Positions 1 through 12,667 of a DNA stretch of 64,000 bases are shown piece after piece. A program made the translations under genes and the position numbers. Positions within the stretch are counted from its first letter, which is position 1; every line of letters begins with the position of its first letter. The notes beneath the pieces are model-generated. The model was not told where the DNA came from, searched no databases, and saw only the letters and a program-made list of their open reading frames with translations. Where the stretch lies: positions 20,249,193-20,313,192 of the forward strand of contig NC_086257.1 of NCBI RefSeq assembly GCF_021018805.1. Direction: 5' to 3'. This DNA comes from Prinia subflava (taxonomy: Eukaryota; Chordata; Aves; Passeriformes; Cisticolidae).

Positions 1-681
1 CTCTGCCTGGAGAAGGTTCCCTCAACACAGCAGCAGGGGCTTGGTTTTAAATTTGGGTGAATCCTCAGACACTGGCTCCTGTCAGTGTCCAGTTGGTTTT
101 CTCTCTAAAGATTCTGCTTTGTTTTCCTGGGCAGCCAAAGCAAACCTGGCAGTGTGTTGGCTGTTTCCTTCCCTGTGTACAAATAACACCCCAGTTATCA
201 TTATCTATCCTTGCAAAAAGTTACAGTTTCAGCAGCACCAGCAGGGAGATAGGGAGGGTATTTATACCCTATTACATAGCAAGAGGATCTTAAACCTTCA
301 GAAATAACATGTGGGGTTCAAGGAAGCCATAATGTTTAAACCCACCAACAGTTTTAAACTATTTATACTTGAAAAGGACTGCACTGGTACTCAGTCCTGC
401 TGACCCCAAGGGCTCCATTTCCTTTCAGTGCTGGTCCTGTCCCCCACTGCCCCACAAAGCACATCTGGGTTTCACAGCAAGAAGCAGGAAAAGCCAAGCA
501 GCCACTAAAGCACTCCTAAGCTAGAAACTCAGCATTGTGTTGTTGAAATTTCTAACAAATCGCCACAAATTCAAGTAACTCTAATACATGCAGAAAGCGT
601 GGCAGTACTGTAAAACAAAATTTACCATTTTTGATGACCACATAGAAAATGATCATCATTAAATCGTGAAGCAGGCATTAC

Positions 682-845
682 CCAAAGTTCTCATCATCCT
701 GTGAGCAGGTGGCAGCAGGTAACACAGCCTGGGTGATCTGATCCAGCTCAGTTATTCTTTTATTCCCCTCAAGGCTTCTTAACAGCAGTTCAACAGAGTT
801 AAAGAGAGAAGGGACACACAATTTCCAGAACACCACACTTTGAAT
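682..845 (-). CDS. Coding exon of the minus-strand gene (164 bp), leftmost exon in the window
   Basis: The acceptor is CCAATTGCTCATTCCAGCACAG and the donor ACTTTGG|GTAATGCC. Fifty-four open codons begin IQSVVFWKLCVPSLFNSVEL and continue with LLRSLEGNKRITELDQITQA before two spare bases. The regular hydrophobic spacing looks like paired amphipathic helices of a helical-repeat fold; this is an impression, not a domain hit. An acceptor five bases earlier (TTCCAG) is also possible. Because it ends on a donor in phase 2, the coding sequence continues to the left of position 1. Confidence 0.77.
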
Positions 846-1847
846 CTGTGCTGGAATGAGCAATTGGATGGAAGTTTAGAAAATGAAAAATACCAAGCCA
901 GCCTCATAGATCCGTAATTGAATGCCCCACAATGGCATAAGTTGGCCAAGTCAGCCAGAAATTTTTACACCTTAAGCTTTCAAGTGGCAGAATGGAGACT
1001 TGGGAGATGTGTCTGGTCCCATCCATCCATCAGGCAGCTACAAGTTGCATTAGTGTAACACACCAGGAAGATTCAACCCAATGAGACAGTAAATTGATGC
1101 TACTCTAAAACTCTAAAGCAGCACCAGAATCAACATTGTCCCTCGTGTGGTACCCATGAGGATTCCTAAATCCCGAGCTCTCAGCATTCCCTTACCACCA
1201 AGCAAAAAAAACATCCAGTGCTGCCAGAGCACACAGAGCAGCACTCCCAGTGTGCAAAATAAAACATTTCACCAACCTGCACCTGGAGATTTATGAAAAT
1301 CAGTGTCAGAGTGTCACTGCAAAATGTCTCTTTCATTGTCCCTTTCCCTACTCCTGTATCCCTGGATACAGCAGTCAGTTTTTCACAGGGCTTTGTTCAT
1401 TCCCACTGCCCAGCCTTTCAGCAGAGGCACATTGTACCTACAGCACTCTTCTCTGCAAGGCAGGAGTTTTCCTTTGTCACAGATCACCTTCCCCTACCAA
1501 CCAGAAACCATTACTTTATTCTAATGATATTAACGTCCAGGGCAACTGTATTTCAATACTGATTTTCCCAACAACCCTAAATAATATTGCCCTATCAATA
1601 AAACACTCATAAAGCTAAATACATCTTCCTTAGGCTAACAGTTACAATATTTACTGCTATCTACAGATCCATAGACCAATTACACTTTATTTAACCACAC
1701 GGGTTATTATACAGGCAGTTCTAGAGAAAAATAATTTCGTTCACCTGATTATTAAAAAAGCAAAACCAAACAAACCCCAAACAAACAAACAAAAAACCAC
1801 CAAAACCTCTTTGGCATTCCTGTATGCAGTTTTTGTTTTATAGGGTT

Positions 1848-1928
1848 GAATCACAGAATAATTTAGGTTGGAAGGGACCTCTGGATGTCATCCAATCCAA
1901 CTTCCCCCACCAAGGCTCTTGCAGGGGG
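1848..1928 (-). mobile_element. CR1: CR1 LINE fragment, 3' end
   Basis: AATCACAGAATAATTTAGG followed by TTGGAAGGGACC is the complement of the CR1 3' terminus. About 80 bp remain, as expected for heavily 5'-truncated copies. It lies in the intron between the 0.7 and 2.1 kb exons. Confidence 0.9.
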
Positions 1929-2132
1929 TTGCTATATTCACATATCATCCCTACAAACCAATAGCATAAGAACATTGACATAAAGTCTGATATTGAGTTC
2001 TTTTACAACAGAAAATCAGAATTAGGAAATAACCCAAGCGGTCACTGGTGGCTTTTGGCATCCTGCAATGACTTTGTTTATTACCATGATTTCATTACTG
2101 AATCTAAATTAAACTAATTACTTCCTAATTAC

Positions 2133-2178
2133 CTGGGATATGAACACCTCTCCTGCACCACCCCCTGGACTGATCACT
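2133..2178 (-). CDS. Coding exon of the minus-strand gene (46 bp)
   Basis: The acceptor ATCACCTGTGCTTGTGCAAAG and the donor ATCCCAG|GTAATT enclose one base, then 15 codons, VISPGGGAGEVFISQ. A second frame is also open, so the case rests on phase: entry fits the 3.9 kb exon and exit phase 0 fits the 0.7 kb exon. Confidence 0.53.
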
Positions 2179-3859
2179 CTTTGCACAAGCACAGGTGATG
2201 ATGCTCACCAAGAGCATCCTCTGATCTGCTTTGAAATTTTCTGTCATCCCCATCCAAAAATGTGTGGCCCACCTGAGCCCCTCTGCAGAAGATGCTTAAT
2301 GCCATGTTCTCTGAAGTCTGAATGTTCTACTAATCAGGCACTAAGCAGTTATGTTCAGGCTGATTACAGGTCATTAACAAACATGAACTGCATTCAAGGA
2401 GATGAATTACTGAACTCCAGCATGATCAGTATTGCAGCTAGAACAGATCTGTCCTTCTGTAAGGACAGGCCAGAGTTTTGACCCTTTACCCTATAAAATC
2501 TTCCCGGCATTGTCACCTCTTTGACAGCTATCTTTATGAACAGTGCTATGTTAAAGAGCCAAAACCCTACCAGAAATCATCCAGAATTTTATTAAATAAT
2601 GCAGTTTTACAAATTACCTCTTTTTAAATCTCTGAAACATGTTTCTCAATGATTTTTTTTTCCTTTTAATCTGAAGAAGACTCAATTATTACATCAAAGA
2701 GAAGGCTAATGTGAAAATTAAAACAGAAAAAGTAATTTAAATGGGAAACTGGCAAAAAAAAAAAAGTTGTAGGTGATAATGGATTACATTCCATTTGTTT
2801 CCTGTGAGATGAAAGGAGACATGGAGACTTCAATTTTTTTTTAAAAAAGTGCATACTCTGAGTGGTTCATGGGAGTAGAAACCAACCTTTTAGCCTAATA
2901 CTCTGCAGCGAATCAGGAATGCTGGAAGCTCACTCAAACACTAGCAGCACTAAAAGAGAAAGATTTCCTGCATGGGGCTATAATCACTGACTTTATTCCA
3001 CTGGAGTCAGCAGCAAAGTTTCCATGAGCTTGCAGCAGCCCAGCTCAGAGTGCAGCACCCTGATTTTGGATAAGGAGCTCAAAGAGCAGAACAGCCAGGT
3101 GTACCTGCACCATTCATCTGCCTGCACATCTGCACCCTCACAGGTTTAATAATTGATTTTTCTGTCATCTTTATCTCTGAATGACAGCCTAGCTGTGGAC
3201 TGACATTCGTATTAGTTCAAAAAGATGACTACACAGCTTCATAAACGCTAAAAAATAAACTTATGGGAGAAAAAGGTTTTGTATAGTATGACCAGTATTT
3301 TACAGAAACCCCAGTGAGGGGTCAGCAGAGAATAGTTCCTGTCACTCCCACTGCAATTACCATCCCTGCCAGAGTCACATCAACTTAAACACTCCAGGGT
3401 GTTGGTGACAATCTTGGCTTTTGACACACAACTTACATCATTTATTGACCAACAACGAATGAGTCAGAAAGTTAAATGAAAACCTTGAGAAATCGGTAAT
3501 ACCGGCTTTGGAGTGAGAAAGGAAGAGGGTGGTGATGCAAACTGCACAATCTATAAATGTATCCTGCAAAGTATGGAAGGGTTTTATGATGCTCAAGTGT
3601 CAAATTCACACCAAGAATAAAATAAATAACAGTCAGAGATAACCTGTATATATTGTGACACACATAATAGTGCCCAACTGTTTTGAAGACATCATGTGCA
3701 ATTTTATATAAAAATCTGTAAATATTTGTAGTATATTTATCAGTATGTATCTAGCATATATTTTTGTGAGTATGTCTTACAGGTTTTTTGAAAGTCTTGA
3801 AATTTTTTCCTCATTTTTTTAATTGTTCTTTGGTCACTAAGACATACAAAACCATTTAC

Positions 3860-3904
3860 CTCTCCAAAGCCCTTAAAAGCTTCGAAGTTTTGAAATATTT
3901 AGGT
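3860..3904 (-). CDS. Coding exon of the minus-strand gene (45 bp)
   Basis: The acceptor is good (GCTATTCATTTTCTATTCAAAG) and the donor is GGAGAG|GTAAATGG. Only one of the three frames is open: one base, PKYFKTSKLLRALE, two bases. It joins both neighbours in phase (I-PKYF and LLRALE-R-VISP). Confidence 0.62.
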
Positions 3905-4199
3905 CTTTGAATAGAAAATGAATAGCAGTATTTTAATAGACAGAAAGTCAATCATAAGCAGTAACTGAATCTGCTGGATCAATTGCACAGATTAGTCATT
4001 AATCAGAAGAATACATCAATTGTCATGTTCATAGGATTCTAATAGACACCAAAATAAAAAATAGGCTGTGCAAGGATCTTGATTAATTACCCTTTTCACT
4101 GACAGTTCCTCCAATACAAATTTTATTTGATGCCTTTCAATATAACCCTCCATCAGCATTAAAAGTTCCTTGATGGTGCAAACAGACTTAATGAGGCGC

Positions 4200-7120
4200 T
4201 GTCAAGGTAAATTCTTTTTATGAAGAAGCAATGTTAACTGAAAGGCCGAAGTTTATGGTCATTCCTTGAGGAACAACCAGTTGTACCCTCTGAGCATTCT
4301 CAGAATTGGTTGGATTTACATTTTTTTTTTTCTTAAAAAAGGGGTTTTTTTTCTTTTGAGGGTTGGGTTTGTTCTTTTGTTTTTTATGTTATTACTCTCA
4401 AATTTAGACTCAGGAACAAATAAAGTCATTTTGTTACATCTTCACAATGAACACTCAGCTGTGTTCTTAAGGACTCTAGTCAACTCAGAGAACACTTGAA
4501 GATTTTGAGGCTGTTTAGAGTGATTTCTATCAAAGTTTTGGCTTTGCACAAATTCCTTTCATACAGGTCAGTTCTTTGAATTTCCCTTGACACAGGGCAA
4601 TTTAAAACGTTTAACTCATCCTACAGCAAGTTCTTAATTATTCAACAGCTGAATAATGCACATTTTGTACATACCAGTACATCTGCAGCACTCAGCCAGG
4701 TGAGATCTAAGTTCAGAGAGACAGTGTGAATTTCACATTACCAGAAATATTTTTTCTGGGTTTTTAGGGTTTGTTTTGTTTTGTGGTGTTGTAGTCTGGT
4801 TTTGGTTTTTTCACTTGCTTTATTTCAGCAGGTGCTGCCAGTCACTTATCAGCAAGTAACACGGGGCTCAAACCACATTCCATAACCATTTCTGTTTCTG
4901 GAATGGGACACAACTCACTCTCCCTGCCAGAAGGGATGAGTGGTCCCAGTGATGGTCGTGGTTTTGACACCAAAAAGCAGCATAAATACTCACAAATACC
5001 CTCGTTCTTCAGCTGAAAGAGAAGCATCCCATCAGGAACACTGCTAACAAAAGCAGACAACCCAAGCAGCACAGCTCAGCTCAGTCCCATAACCAGAAAC
5101 AAAACTTCACTTCAGCAAGACAAGGGCTGGATTGCCACAAATGAGCAAGGAATTCTGGCACAGAAGTCCACTGCATGTAGAAGAACAGATCCCACCCAGA
5201 GAAACGGGTTTCAGCAAAACAGAAAAGGGATTAGGAAATCGAGAGAACGTTTCTGATATTCCAACTTTTAACATAAGCTTTCACAGTAGCTTCCTCAGAC
5301 CTAGACAATGACTTCTTTGCCTGTTTTTTCCAGCCTGCTGTGTATGAGAAATTCTATTTTTAATAATTACTTCTAGACAACATGACAAAGAAGTATGGTC
5401 TGACAAAACTGTATGGACCTGGCTATTACACAGCCTTTTACAAACACCACTCAAGGTATACTCGACATTAAGCAGGTGAATAATTTGTATTTAGTTTCAC
5501 TGACAACCACAGGGATTATTGTGCTCAAAATTAAACACTGCTTAAGAGCTTTTCTCATTGCAGCTAAATAAGAGTTACTATCATGACCAAAAAGCATCCA
5601 CAGCCTCCTGCTTTCCTCCTGATACGAGACTTTTTTACAACAAACTAAGTAAAAACTGCTTCAATTTCACAGAAGTTTCACATGCTTTAAACTGCATTAA
5701 TGTCACGGGGGGGGGAAAAATTCACAAAGCAAATAATTCAGACAGTAACATTTAGTATAACAATTTCAGAGAGGTTTGCCTCCAAATGAAAGCATGCCAC
5801 TCCACGAACAAACAACTTCACAGACACAGCTCAGAAATCTGGCAACTTTTGGTATAAGTCACTTGTTAATGCATACTCCGTTTTATCTGACTTTTCCTTT
5901 TTTAAACGTAAAGAAGTACAGGAGATTTTTCACCTTACCCCTGGGTAAACAGATCATTGTTTCTAACTGATATGCACAAGTAATTCTGAGTGCAACCATA
6001 ACCATCAAGAATATTTCATTTAGGCAGAGCTGAACTGCCTGATACGAGATAAGCTTGATGAAACAACCAACACAGATAACAGCAATGTTATTTTGGTCAG
6101 TGGCATAAGGAAACTGTCAAGAGAATTAATCAGCCCAGTGTATTTATTGTAAGGGAGAGCCAAGCTGCATTTGTATTCATTCCTTTATTCCTTGCAGCAA
6201 GTTGCAGGCTAAAATCCCAGGTCAGGAAGAGGCAGAGACACTGGGACTGCCATGGATAGGAGGACCACAAAATCTGTCCTTGGGGAGGGTGACCTGACAC
6301 CACAGCAGCTCTGCTGTACACAGACACCAGCCAAAAAATCACTTGCACAGCTCAGGTCTGTTCATCACTGCATGTTAAACATTCCTAACTCCTCTCTTCA
6401 GACTACCAGGAACATGTGACATCGGCAGAAATGGGGAATTTGATGACAGAAATCCCTTTCCATGCAATTTCAGTCATGTTGCTGGTAAACACACAAGACC
6501 AAGGCCCTGATTAGGCAAACCCATTTTCTTTTATTTTCAAACACTCAAAGATTCCATTCAGCAGGGCAGCAAACACACTTCTCCTCCAGTCAAAGGACAC
6601 CTCCACCCATGAGGATCCCTCTTCTCAGCAGAGGAAACCTCTCTGCTCAGCTCTGCTCCACATTTTCTCAGGAGTGACAAACAAAACTGTACTTTTGGTC
6701 ACCATCGAGTTTCCAGTGACAGCCATGTAAGCCCAGTATATTCAGGGACACAAAGCAGCTGCAAAAACACTGACCTGCTACAGGAAGGGCAAAATGATTT
6801 GTTCCCGTAACAGAATTAGGCTCCATCCTACTTCCCAGCACCTTTAAGTAATGCAGGGCACATTTTTTTTTCCTCCCTGTAAGAATGATCGATGTGTAAT
6901 GTGGCTCTGCTGTTCTAACTGCATTTTCTTTCTTCCCTCACACAACACTTTGTCCGGAAGGGATGGATAAATATTTGACATGGCATCATTCCCAATGCTC
7001 CCCCACAATCTGAAAGTTCTTAAAAGATTAGATGTTTAGTTTTCCTGTGTAATGATTAATGAAAAAGATTGGGGGTTTTTTGCCTCGTTCTGTATTCATT
7101 TTAATTACAAAACAAATTAC
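4200..7120. other. Intron sequence between the 3.9 and 7.2 kb exons
   Basis: AT-rich with no transposable element or RNA gene that I can recognise. It includes a G9 run at 5,707 and several short T tracts. Open frames here are short and lack matching splice sites. Confidence 0.6.
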
Positions 7121-7257
7121 ATCATTCCACACAAATAAAAATCCTCTGACGTTATTTTACTGGTTCTCTCAGCAAGGATTTGAGTAAGAACAGGATCACA
7201 GCTAATGAAATCAGCACTAAAACCCTCATATAATCTTTCTGAATACCCAAAAACTTC
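7121..7257 (-). CDS. Coding exon of the minus-strand gene (137 bp)
   Basis: Forty-five open codons start EVFGYSERLYEGFSADF and end TSEDFYLCGM plus AT. Both splice sites are moderate: acceptor TTTTTACTCCATAAG, donor GGAATGAT|GTAATTTG. Without splicing at that donor a TAA follows directly, so a terminal-exon reading is possible. However, the spliced join to the 3.9 kb exon (CGM-I-PKYFKTSK) is in phase and natural, which favours an internal exon. The intron to its upstream neighbour is only 173 nt. Confidence 0.7.
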
Positions 7258-7430
7258 CTTATGGAGTAAAAATAAATCATTTTTATGATTGCTTTCCAAC
7301 ACAATTAGGAGGAATATAAAATAAGACAGACTAAAAAATAACAGGGGTATTATGAAAATTTGTCAAGTGAATGATGTGACACTATGATGGGAAGAAACCA
7401 GTATGAGATGAAAGCAGTGTAACAACATAC

Positions 7431-7495
7431 CTTTGTTTTTATTAGTGACAAAGTTTGTGCAGTGTACTTAAAACTAGTTACAAAACTATGTGGTA
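7431..7495 (-). CDS. Coding exon of the minus-strand gene (65 bp)
   Basis: The acceptor GAAATCTTGATTTCAG and the strong donor ACAAAG|GTATGTTG enclose two bases, then 21 codons (PHSFVTSFKYTAQTLSLIKT plus K). It joins the 12.2 kb exon as MAM-L-PHSF and the 7.2 kb exon in phase 0. An alternative acceptor 31 bases upstream (CCGATTGCAG) would add residues in another entry phase. Confidence 0.62.
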
Positions 7496-7702
7496 CTGAA
7501 ATCAAGATTTCAAATCTGCTGGGCCTGCAATCGGTCACAGGCTAAACTTAAGACCAGAGATTGGCATTTTTGTATCTTTTTGTCAGCCCATTACTAACAC
7601 CCCAAACAATAAAAATGTCTAAGTGGAAAAAAAAGGCTTTTTTTTTTTTAGAGTAATAGCTCTATTGTAATTGAATATAATGCATTTCCATACTTTCAGT
7701 CA

Positions 7703-7822
7703 GAGAATCACAGAATGGTTTGGGTTGGAAGAGTCCTTACAGCTCATCTCATTCCAACCCCTCTGCCATGGGCAGGGACACCTTCCACGGGACCAGGCTG
7801 CTCAGAGCTCCAGCCAAGCACT
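7703..7822 (-). mobile_element. CR1: CR1 LINE fragment, 3' end
   Basis: GAATCACAGAATGGTTTGGG is followed by TTGGAAGAGTCC and CCATGGGCAGGGACACCTTC, typical of the CR1 3' end read in reverse. It is the first of two CR1 copies in the same orientation within 0.8 kb. Confidence 0.92.
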
Positions 7823-7948
7823 CTCAGCCTGTAGAAGGAAACACGAGCAGTAGGAAGAGCTTAGAGCTGTGAGCTGGTGAGGATGAGACACTGGTGAGAC
7901 AGGGAAAGAGCATTCAGTCACCTTGCAAGCTGAGAAGTTTAGTTAATT

Positions 7949-8480
7949 ATAGAATCATAGAACAGGCTGAGTTGGAAGGGACCCTCAAGGATCACAGAGT
8001 CCCACAGCTGGCCCTGCACAGGACACCCCAGGAACCACACCATGTGCCTGAGAGGATTATCTAAACTCTTCCTGAATTCTGTGAGGCCTGGGGCTGCGAC
8101 CACTTCCCTGAGGAGACTGTTCAGTGCCCAGGCACCCTCTGGATGAAAAGTCTTTCCCTAATACCCAGCCTAATCCTTCCCTGCCTTGTCTCCATGCCAC
8201 TCCCTCAGGTGCTGCCACCAGGGCAAAGGGATCAGTGTCTGCTCCTCCTCTCCCCCTGATGAGGTCTGACCAAGTGACCTCAGCCACTCCTGGTAAAGCT
8301 CCTCTGTAAACCCTCCATCCTCTTCTCCCCTCATCCTCATCCTCCTTTGGACACTCTCTGGTAACTCTGTACCTCTTTGTGGCGCCCAAAACCACACACA
8401 GGACTCAAGGAGAACTCGAGTTTCTGGAACAGAGGACACAATACTCAATTTTCCTGCTGGAGAGCCCAAGGCAGCAAAGC
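7949..8480 (-). mobile_element. CR1: CR1 LINE fragment, about 530 bp
   Basis: It starts with ATAGAATCATAGAACAGGCT and extends through the 3' UTR-type region towards the end of the second reading frame (for example GGCGCCCAAAACCACACACA, which matches the usual CR1 'gggcccaaaactgaacacagg' stretch). The left end is the true 3' end and the right end is truncated. Open frames of 112-120 codons inside it belong to the repeat. Confidence 0.93.
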
Positions 8481-8564
8481 TCTGGGTGTCCCCAGCCCCA
8501 ACTTTCCTTTTCTCCTTCCCCCACACAAACACAGAGGCCCTGTCACCTCTGGATAGGAGGATGC

Positions 8565-11500
8565 CTCAAAATCAGTAGTTAACATCAGATGTTCATACTG
8601 CTTTTACTCACTAGTATTGCTCTTGTTAGTCATCTGAGGACTGCATTAGAAATTTCTTTCCTGAAATGGTTTTAGGCTTTACCCTGGAATTAACTGTCTC
8701 TATAAAAAAAGGAAGCATTAAAAAAACATTTAACAGCTGGATACAACATCTGCCTTTCCTAAGTCATTAGTACTTAAGAACAGTTAATTTATGAGATTAC
8801 AAGGTTACAGAGACTGACAAAAGAATCACACTTCTCTCTAATCTAAACCTTGTCTGTCAAGTGTCACAGTTGTCGTCTTTTTTTTTCTCATTTTTTAAAT
8901 GCCAAAGGGAAAGAGCCATCAACTCCTCAATATTTCAGCAGTTTTGTCACAATAGCAGACCATTTTTCCTTGGACTTTAATTTATGGAGTGATATGATTT
9001 TATATAGTATTTTCATATCTCAGATTCATGCTTGCAAGGTTTAAAATATCAACCTGGAAGGTTTGAAAATAAATAAGAGGAGCACAAAAAAACCTGTATT
9101 TCATTCTCTGACCTCCTTCTTAAACACCAAAACTTAAGGCAATCTCAAGATTTCTTTGGGATATGGTAGGCATTCTCTGAGGATGCATGAGAGGCAGGCA
9201 GCACTCAGTCCCATGCTTTGTTTCCTTTGTCCCATGCCCAGTTTTCTTGCTTTGAACACGTAGACTCCAATCACACAGTGGCATCAGTACCAAAAATCAC
9301 CAACCACTTGGCAATTCAGCAATGGTTTAGGAATACCAACTAATTTCTACTCATTAACAGACTTTTAATAGATAGCATCCATTCTCATATGACAATTATC
9401 ATCACAATCCATGAGGTTGTATAAAAAGGTGATGTGACTCTTGCTTTCAAAAGTAGTTAAACATAAAAATAAACATAATTCTATGAAGAATAAAAAAACT
9501 GAGCCTGAAAAGTGCAGTTTAAGAATATAGCCAAAAAATAATTATTTTGAAATACTCAACAGGGAAATGTTGGTTCCACCTTATAACAAAGCATCTCTGT
9601 TCTCAAGATCAGAATATTACACTACTGTTGAAACTACTTCCCTGCCAAAGTAAGAAATTCAAGGCTTTTCATTTCATGGTTTGAAATCTAAGTTTAAAAG
9701 TGGTTTGTATTTTTTTCCACCCTTAATCCAAGTTGTAATTACTTTGATGTAGGCCGATATCTTTTACAGGTATTTCCTTTATCAGGGACTGTTAAGAAAA
9801 TATTCTTTCAAGAAGGATATTGGCAGGTAGGTATCTCACCATGAAAAAAACAAGTTTCACAAAAGTAAGAGAGCAAAGAGAGAACCAAAACAAGTTTTAC
9901 AGAATCTGGTATCAAAAGTTAGAGAGCGAAGGAGATCAAAACCCCATTTGCACACCCACACTCATCCAAATGGATAGTTTTGAAGAAGAAATGAAAGAAG
10001 AAGGGCATGAAGGATATAATGGATAAATTAAAGCTCAGGGGGATGCAGGGGAGGCAGGGACCCACACAGAGCCCCCTTTGTCCCCTCTCTATCCCATGAG
10101 TGTCCCCAGCTAAGTGGCCGTGGGTGGGGGGAGCTTCCTCCCGCTCGGATTTCAGAGCAGAACTGGGACTGCATCTGCAGTGAATTATGGCTCCACCTCA
10201 GCCCTGATTTACCTTCACCCAGAGCAGAGCCTGTGCTGCTTCAGGTAACACCATTATCACACCAGCACTGCCAGAGCAGCCCCTGAGTGGCACACGGTGG
10301 AGCTGGAGCCTCTCTCACATCAGACAGCAAAGAAATCCAGTCTGGGAGCTGCAGGGACACATCCTGGGAACAAACCCCAGCCTGCCCCGGACACAGGGCA
10401 TCCCCACTGCACACCTGGGCTGCAACAAAACTTATCCACAACCTCGGCCAAGAAGCTCTGCTTCCGTCCCTCCACCCTCCGGCAGGCTCTGAAGAATCAG
10501 GCTCAGCTTCAGTGTCAGTCCTGCTCCAAACCAGCTGCAACTCCTCATGTGATAATCCCATCTTCAGTAGCTAAATCCCTCCTTTTCAGTGTGCATTTCC
10601 TTGTGTTAAGCCAGTTATTCGCCTGTGGCTCCCTATTCTTTCAGACTGTCTCAAGACTTGCTCTTTTAATCCTGTATGTGGGTTTTCCACACATAAATAA
10701 ATTGCTTCCATCACTCCCAACATTTTAAACAGACAAACACATACACATGGCCTGAGATACTGTTCTAACCCACACATTATACTAGTAGTAAGTCTGCCAA
10801 ATTCCATTTTTCCACCTCTGAAGCATAAGGGGGGGAAAAAAGCGTTAAATTAGGTGTTAAAAAATTGTATATTTTCCTATGGTGAGAAGTTTCATGCCAA
10901 AATCTAGCACAGGTTGCACAAAGCTTTATAGTTATGTTAACAAAGCTGTGAAAACAACTTCTTTCCTGGTGAAAATTGTGAAACACTGACTGTCTTCACA
11001 TCCTTAAGGCTGATTGTGTGAACCACAGCTTACAACAGTATCACTGTAATCTAAATCATATCCTACATTAATATATATCTTAATAGTTATTACATATAAC
11101 ATCACTATGAGCTACTTCATTATGTAAGAATGAATGCAGCAACACCAGAGAGATTTATAAGGAAACTGAAAGAACTCCGAATTTCCATTAGAACTCCAAC
11201 TTTTGTTTCACCTCTGTGTTTCTGCTTTTCTGCTAACACACACCATGCTCTAATTTCAAATTCCTGCAATGCTCGAGTAGAATAGCCCAGATGTGATGCA
11301 GTGAATAAGAAAAACTGATTTAAGTCATATGTGCAACTCAAACATATCAAGTTGAATTTTTAAAGTTTCCAAATCCTTATTTCTGTTTTTGTAATTTACA
11401 CTGTATGGGGAAATTGTTTTAAAACCAAATCCAGATTTCAGAAGTATATTGATTTTAGTATAATACTCAGTGAACTCTCTAGTATATTTAACTGGTATGC

Positions 11501-12068
11501 TTGCAAAAGTGTATATATACATGCAGAAAATGCCTTTAAATCCAGACTTTAATAACAATTTCCTAAAAATCACAAGAAATTTGATGTTGTACACTTCCAC
11601 ACAGTAGGTGTTATTCATGTTTCACCTTTGGGAAGTGAGCAGAAATTAAAAAGTCTTCAACAGTGTCACTGAGAGACCCTGATGAACTAACCCAGAGGCC
11701 AAGGTAATTCCACTGCATTCCTGAAGAATCCATAATGCTGTAGCATCCATTTACAGGCATAAGCTCAACCACAACACTCAGCACAGTAGAGATACCAAGG
11801 AAGGGAACCTCAGACTGCAATTTCTTCCATGTATTTAATTAGGAGTTCAGTAATCAACCTCCAATTCTATTTATCATTTGGCTATAAATGGCTACATTTG
11901 AAATTATTGGTATAGTTCTGCTCTATCACTATTTCTCTTTAATGAAAAAATGAAAATCCCAACTCTAAAAATCACTGTGTTTTCCAAATTAGCTGTTGTG
12001 ATGTGGGTGGTGCACAGAGCAACACCATCAGGAGATCTGAGTGATACACTCTCCACAGAGCACCTTAC
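8565..12068. other. Intron sequence between the 7.4 and 12.2 kb exons
   Basis: Mostly AT-rich and featureless. The exception is a GC-richer patch at about 10,040-10,560 with open frames on both strands and a good minus-strand donor at 10,212; this is discussed as a finding. No transposable element was recognised. Confidence 0.55.
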
Positions 12069-12286
12069 ACATGGCCATGGATTGTGTATCTAAAAAAAAA
12101 CCCTTTTTGTCTATTTTCCTTTCAGAGAACTTGGTTCTCTTCCACATTACACTTTGACCACTGCTTAAAAAATCCCCTTTTGTCTTTCCAAGTCTTTTGT
12201 GCTCTGAAGACTCCACTAAAACCATCTCAACCCGCCCTGTCAGGTGGCTGAAGGGGCTCACTGGAGAGGATTCCAGCTCCCAAACG
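12069..12286 (-). CDS. Long coding exon of the minus-strand gene (218 bp)
   Basis: The acceptor is very good (CTGTCTGCCTGATCCTGGCAG). Seventy-two codons are open, starting VWELESSPVSPFSHLTG and continuing through a strongly basic stretch (WKRTKFSERKIDKK), possibly a nucleic-acid- or partner-binding or nuclear-localisation segment. That function is inference from charge only. The donor is taken as GTAAGG after 12,069, giving exit phase 1. The bases just before it are not consensus, so the 3' boundary is less certain than the exon itself. Confidence 0.72.
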
Positions 12287-12626
12287 CTGCCAGGATCAGG
12301 CAGACAGCAAGTACAGACAGTTCATTTCACAAAAACTTAATGGACTGTACGGCCCTGGGTGCTTAATACAAGCACTGTCAAGGCATCTGAGCAAAAAGTC
12401 TCAGCTGTCAGCGCTGACAAGTGCGCAGAATTATTTGTCACACTTGCCCAGATAAGAGTCCAGTGGAGTGGGGCAAGGTGAGATTCCCACACGTCTGCAC
12501 ACTCCAGTCCCACACTGCTTTCCCCAGTTCACTGGCAGCATAATGGAATCTTTCTACAAGGCACTGTGGCTAAAATGTTATTCTTGTATGTAACTACACC
12601 ATCCTTCCTTTTGCTCAGTGTTTTAC

Positions 12627-12667
12627 CTCTTTAAATTACACAGCCTCTGGCTTTCCCTTCGAATTTT
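12627..12667 (-). CDS. Coding exon of the minus-strand gene (41 bp)
   Basis: The acceptor is excellent (TTGCATTCTGTCTTTTTCAG) and the donor is AAAGAG|GTAAAACAC. Thirteen codons read KIRRESQRLCNLK. The spare AG joins C of the 12.2 kb exon as Ser, giving NLK-S-VWELESS. Confidence 0.68.

Noticed and set aside
5706..5715. G9 run
   Set aside because: A plain homopolymer without neighbouring G runs; no quadruplex-forming pattern.
8057..8582. Overlapping 112- and 120-codon minus-strand frames and plus-strand frames
   Set aside because: They lie largely within a CR1 fragment and run in frames that do not correspond to a cellular gene.
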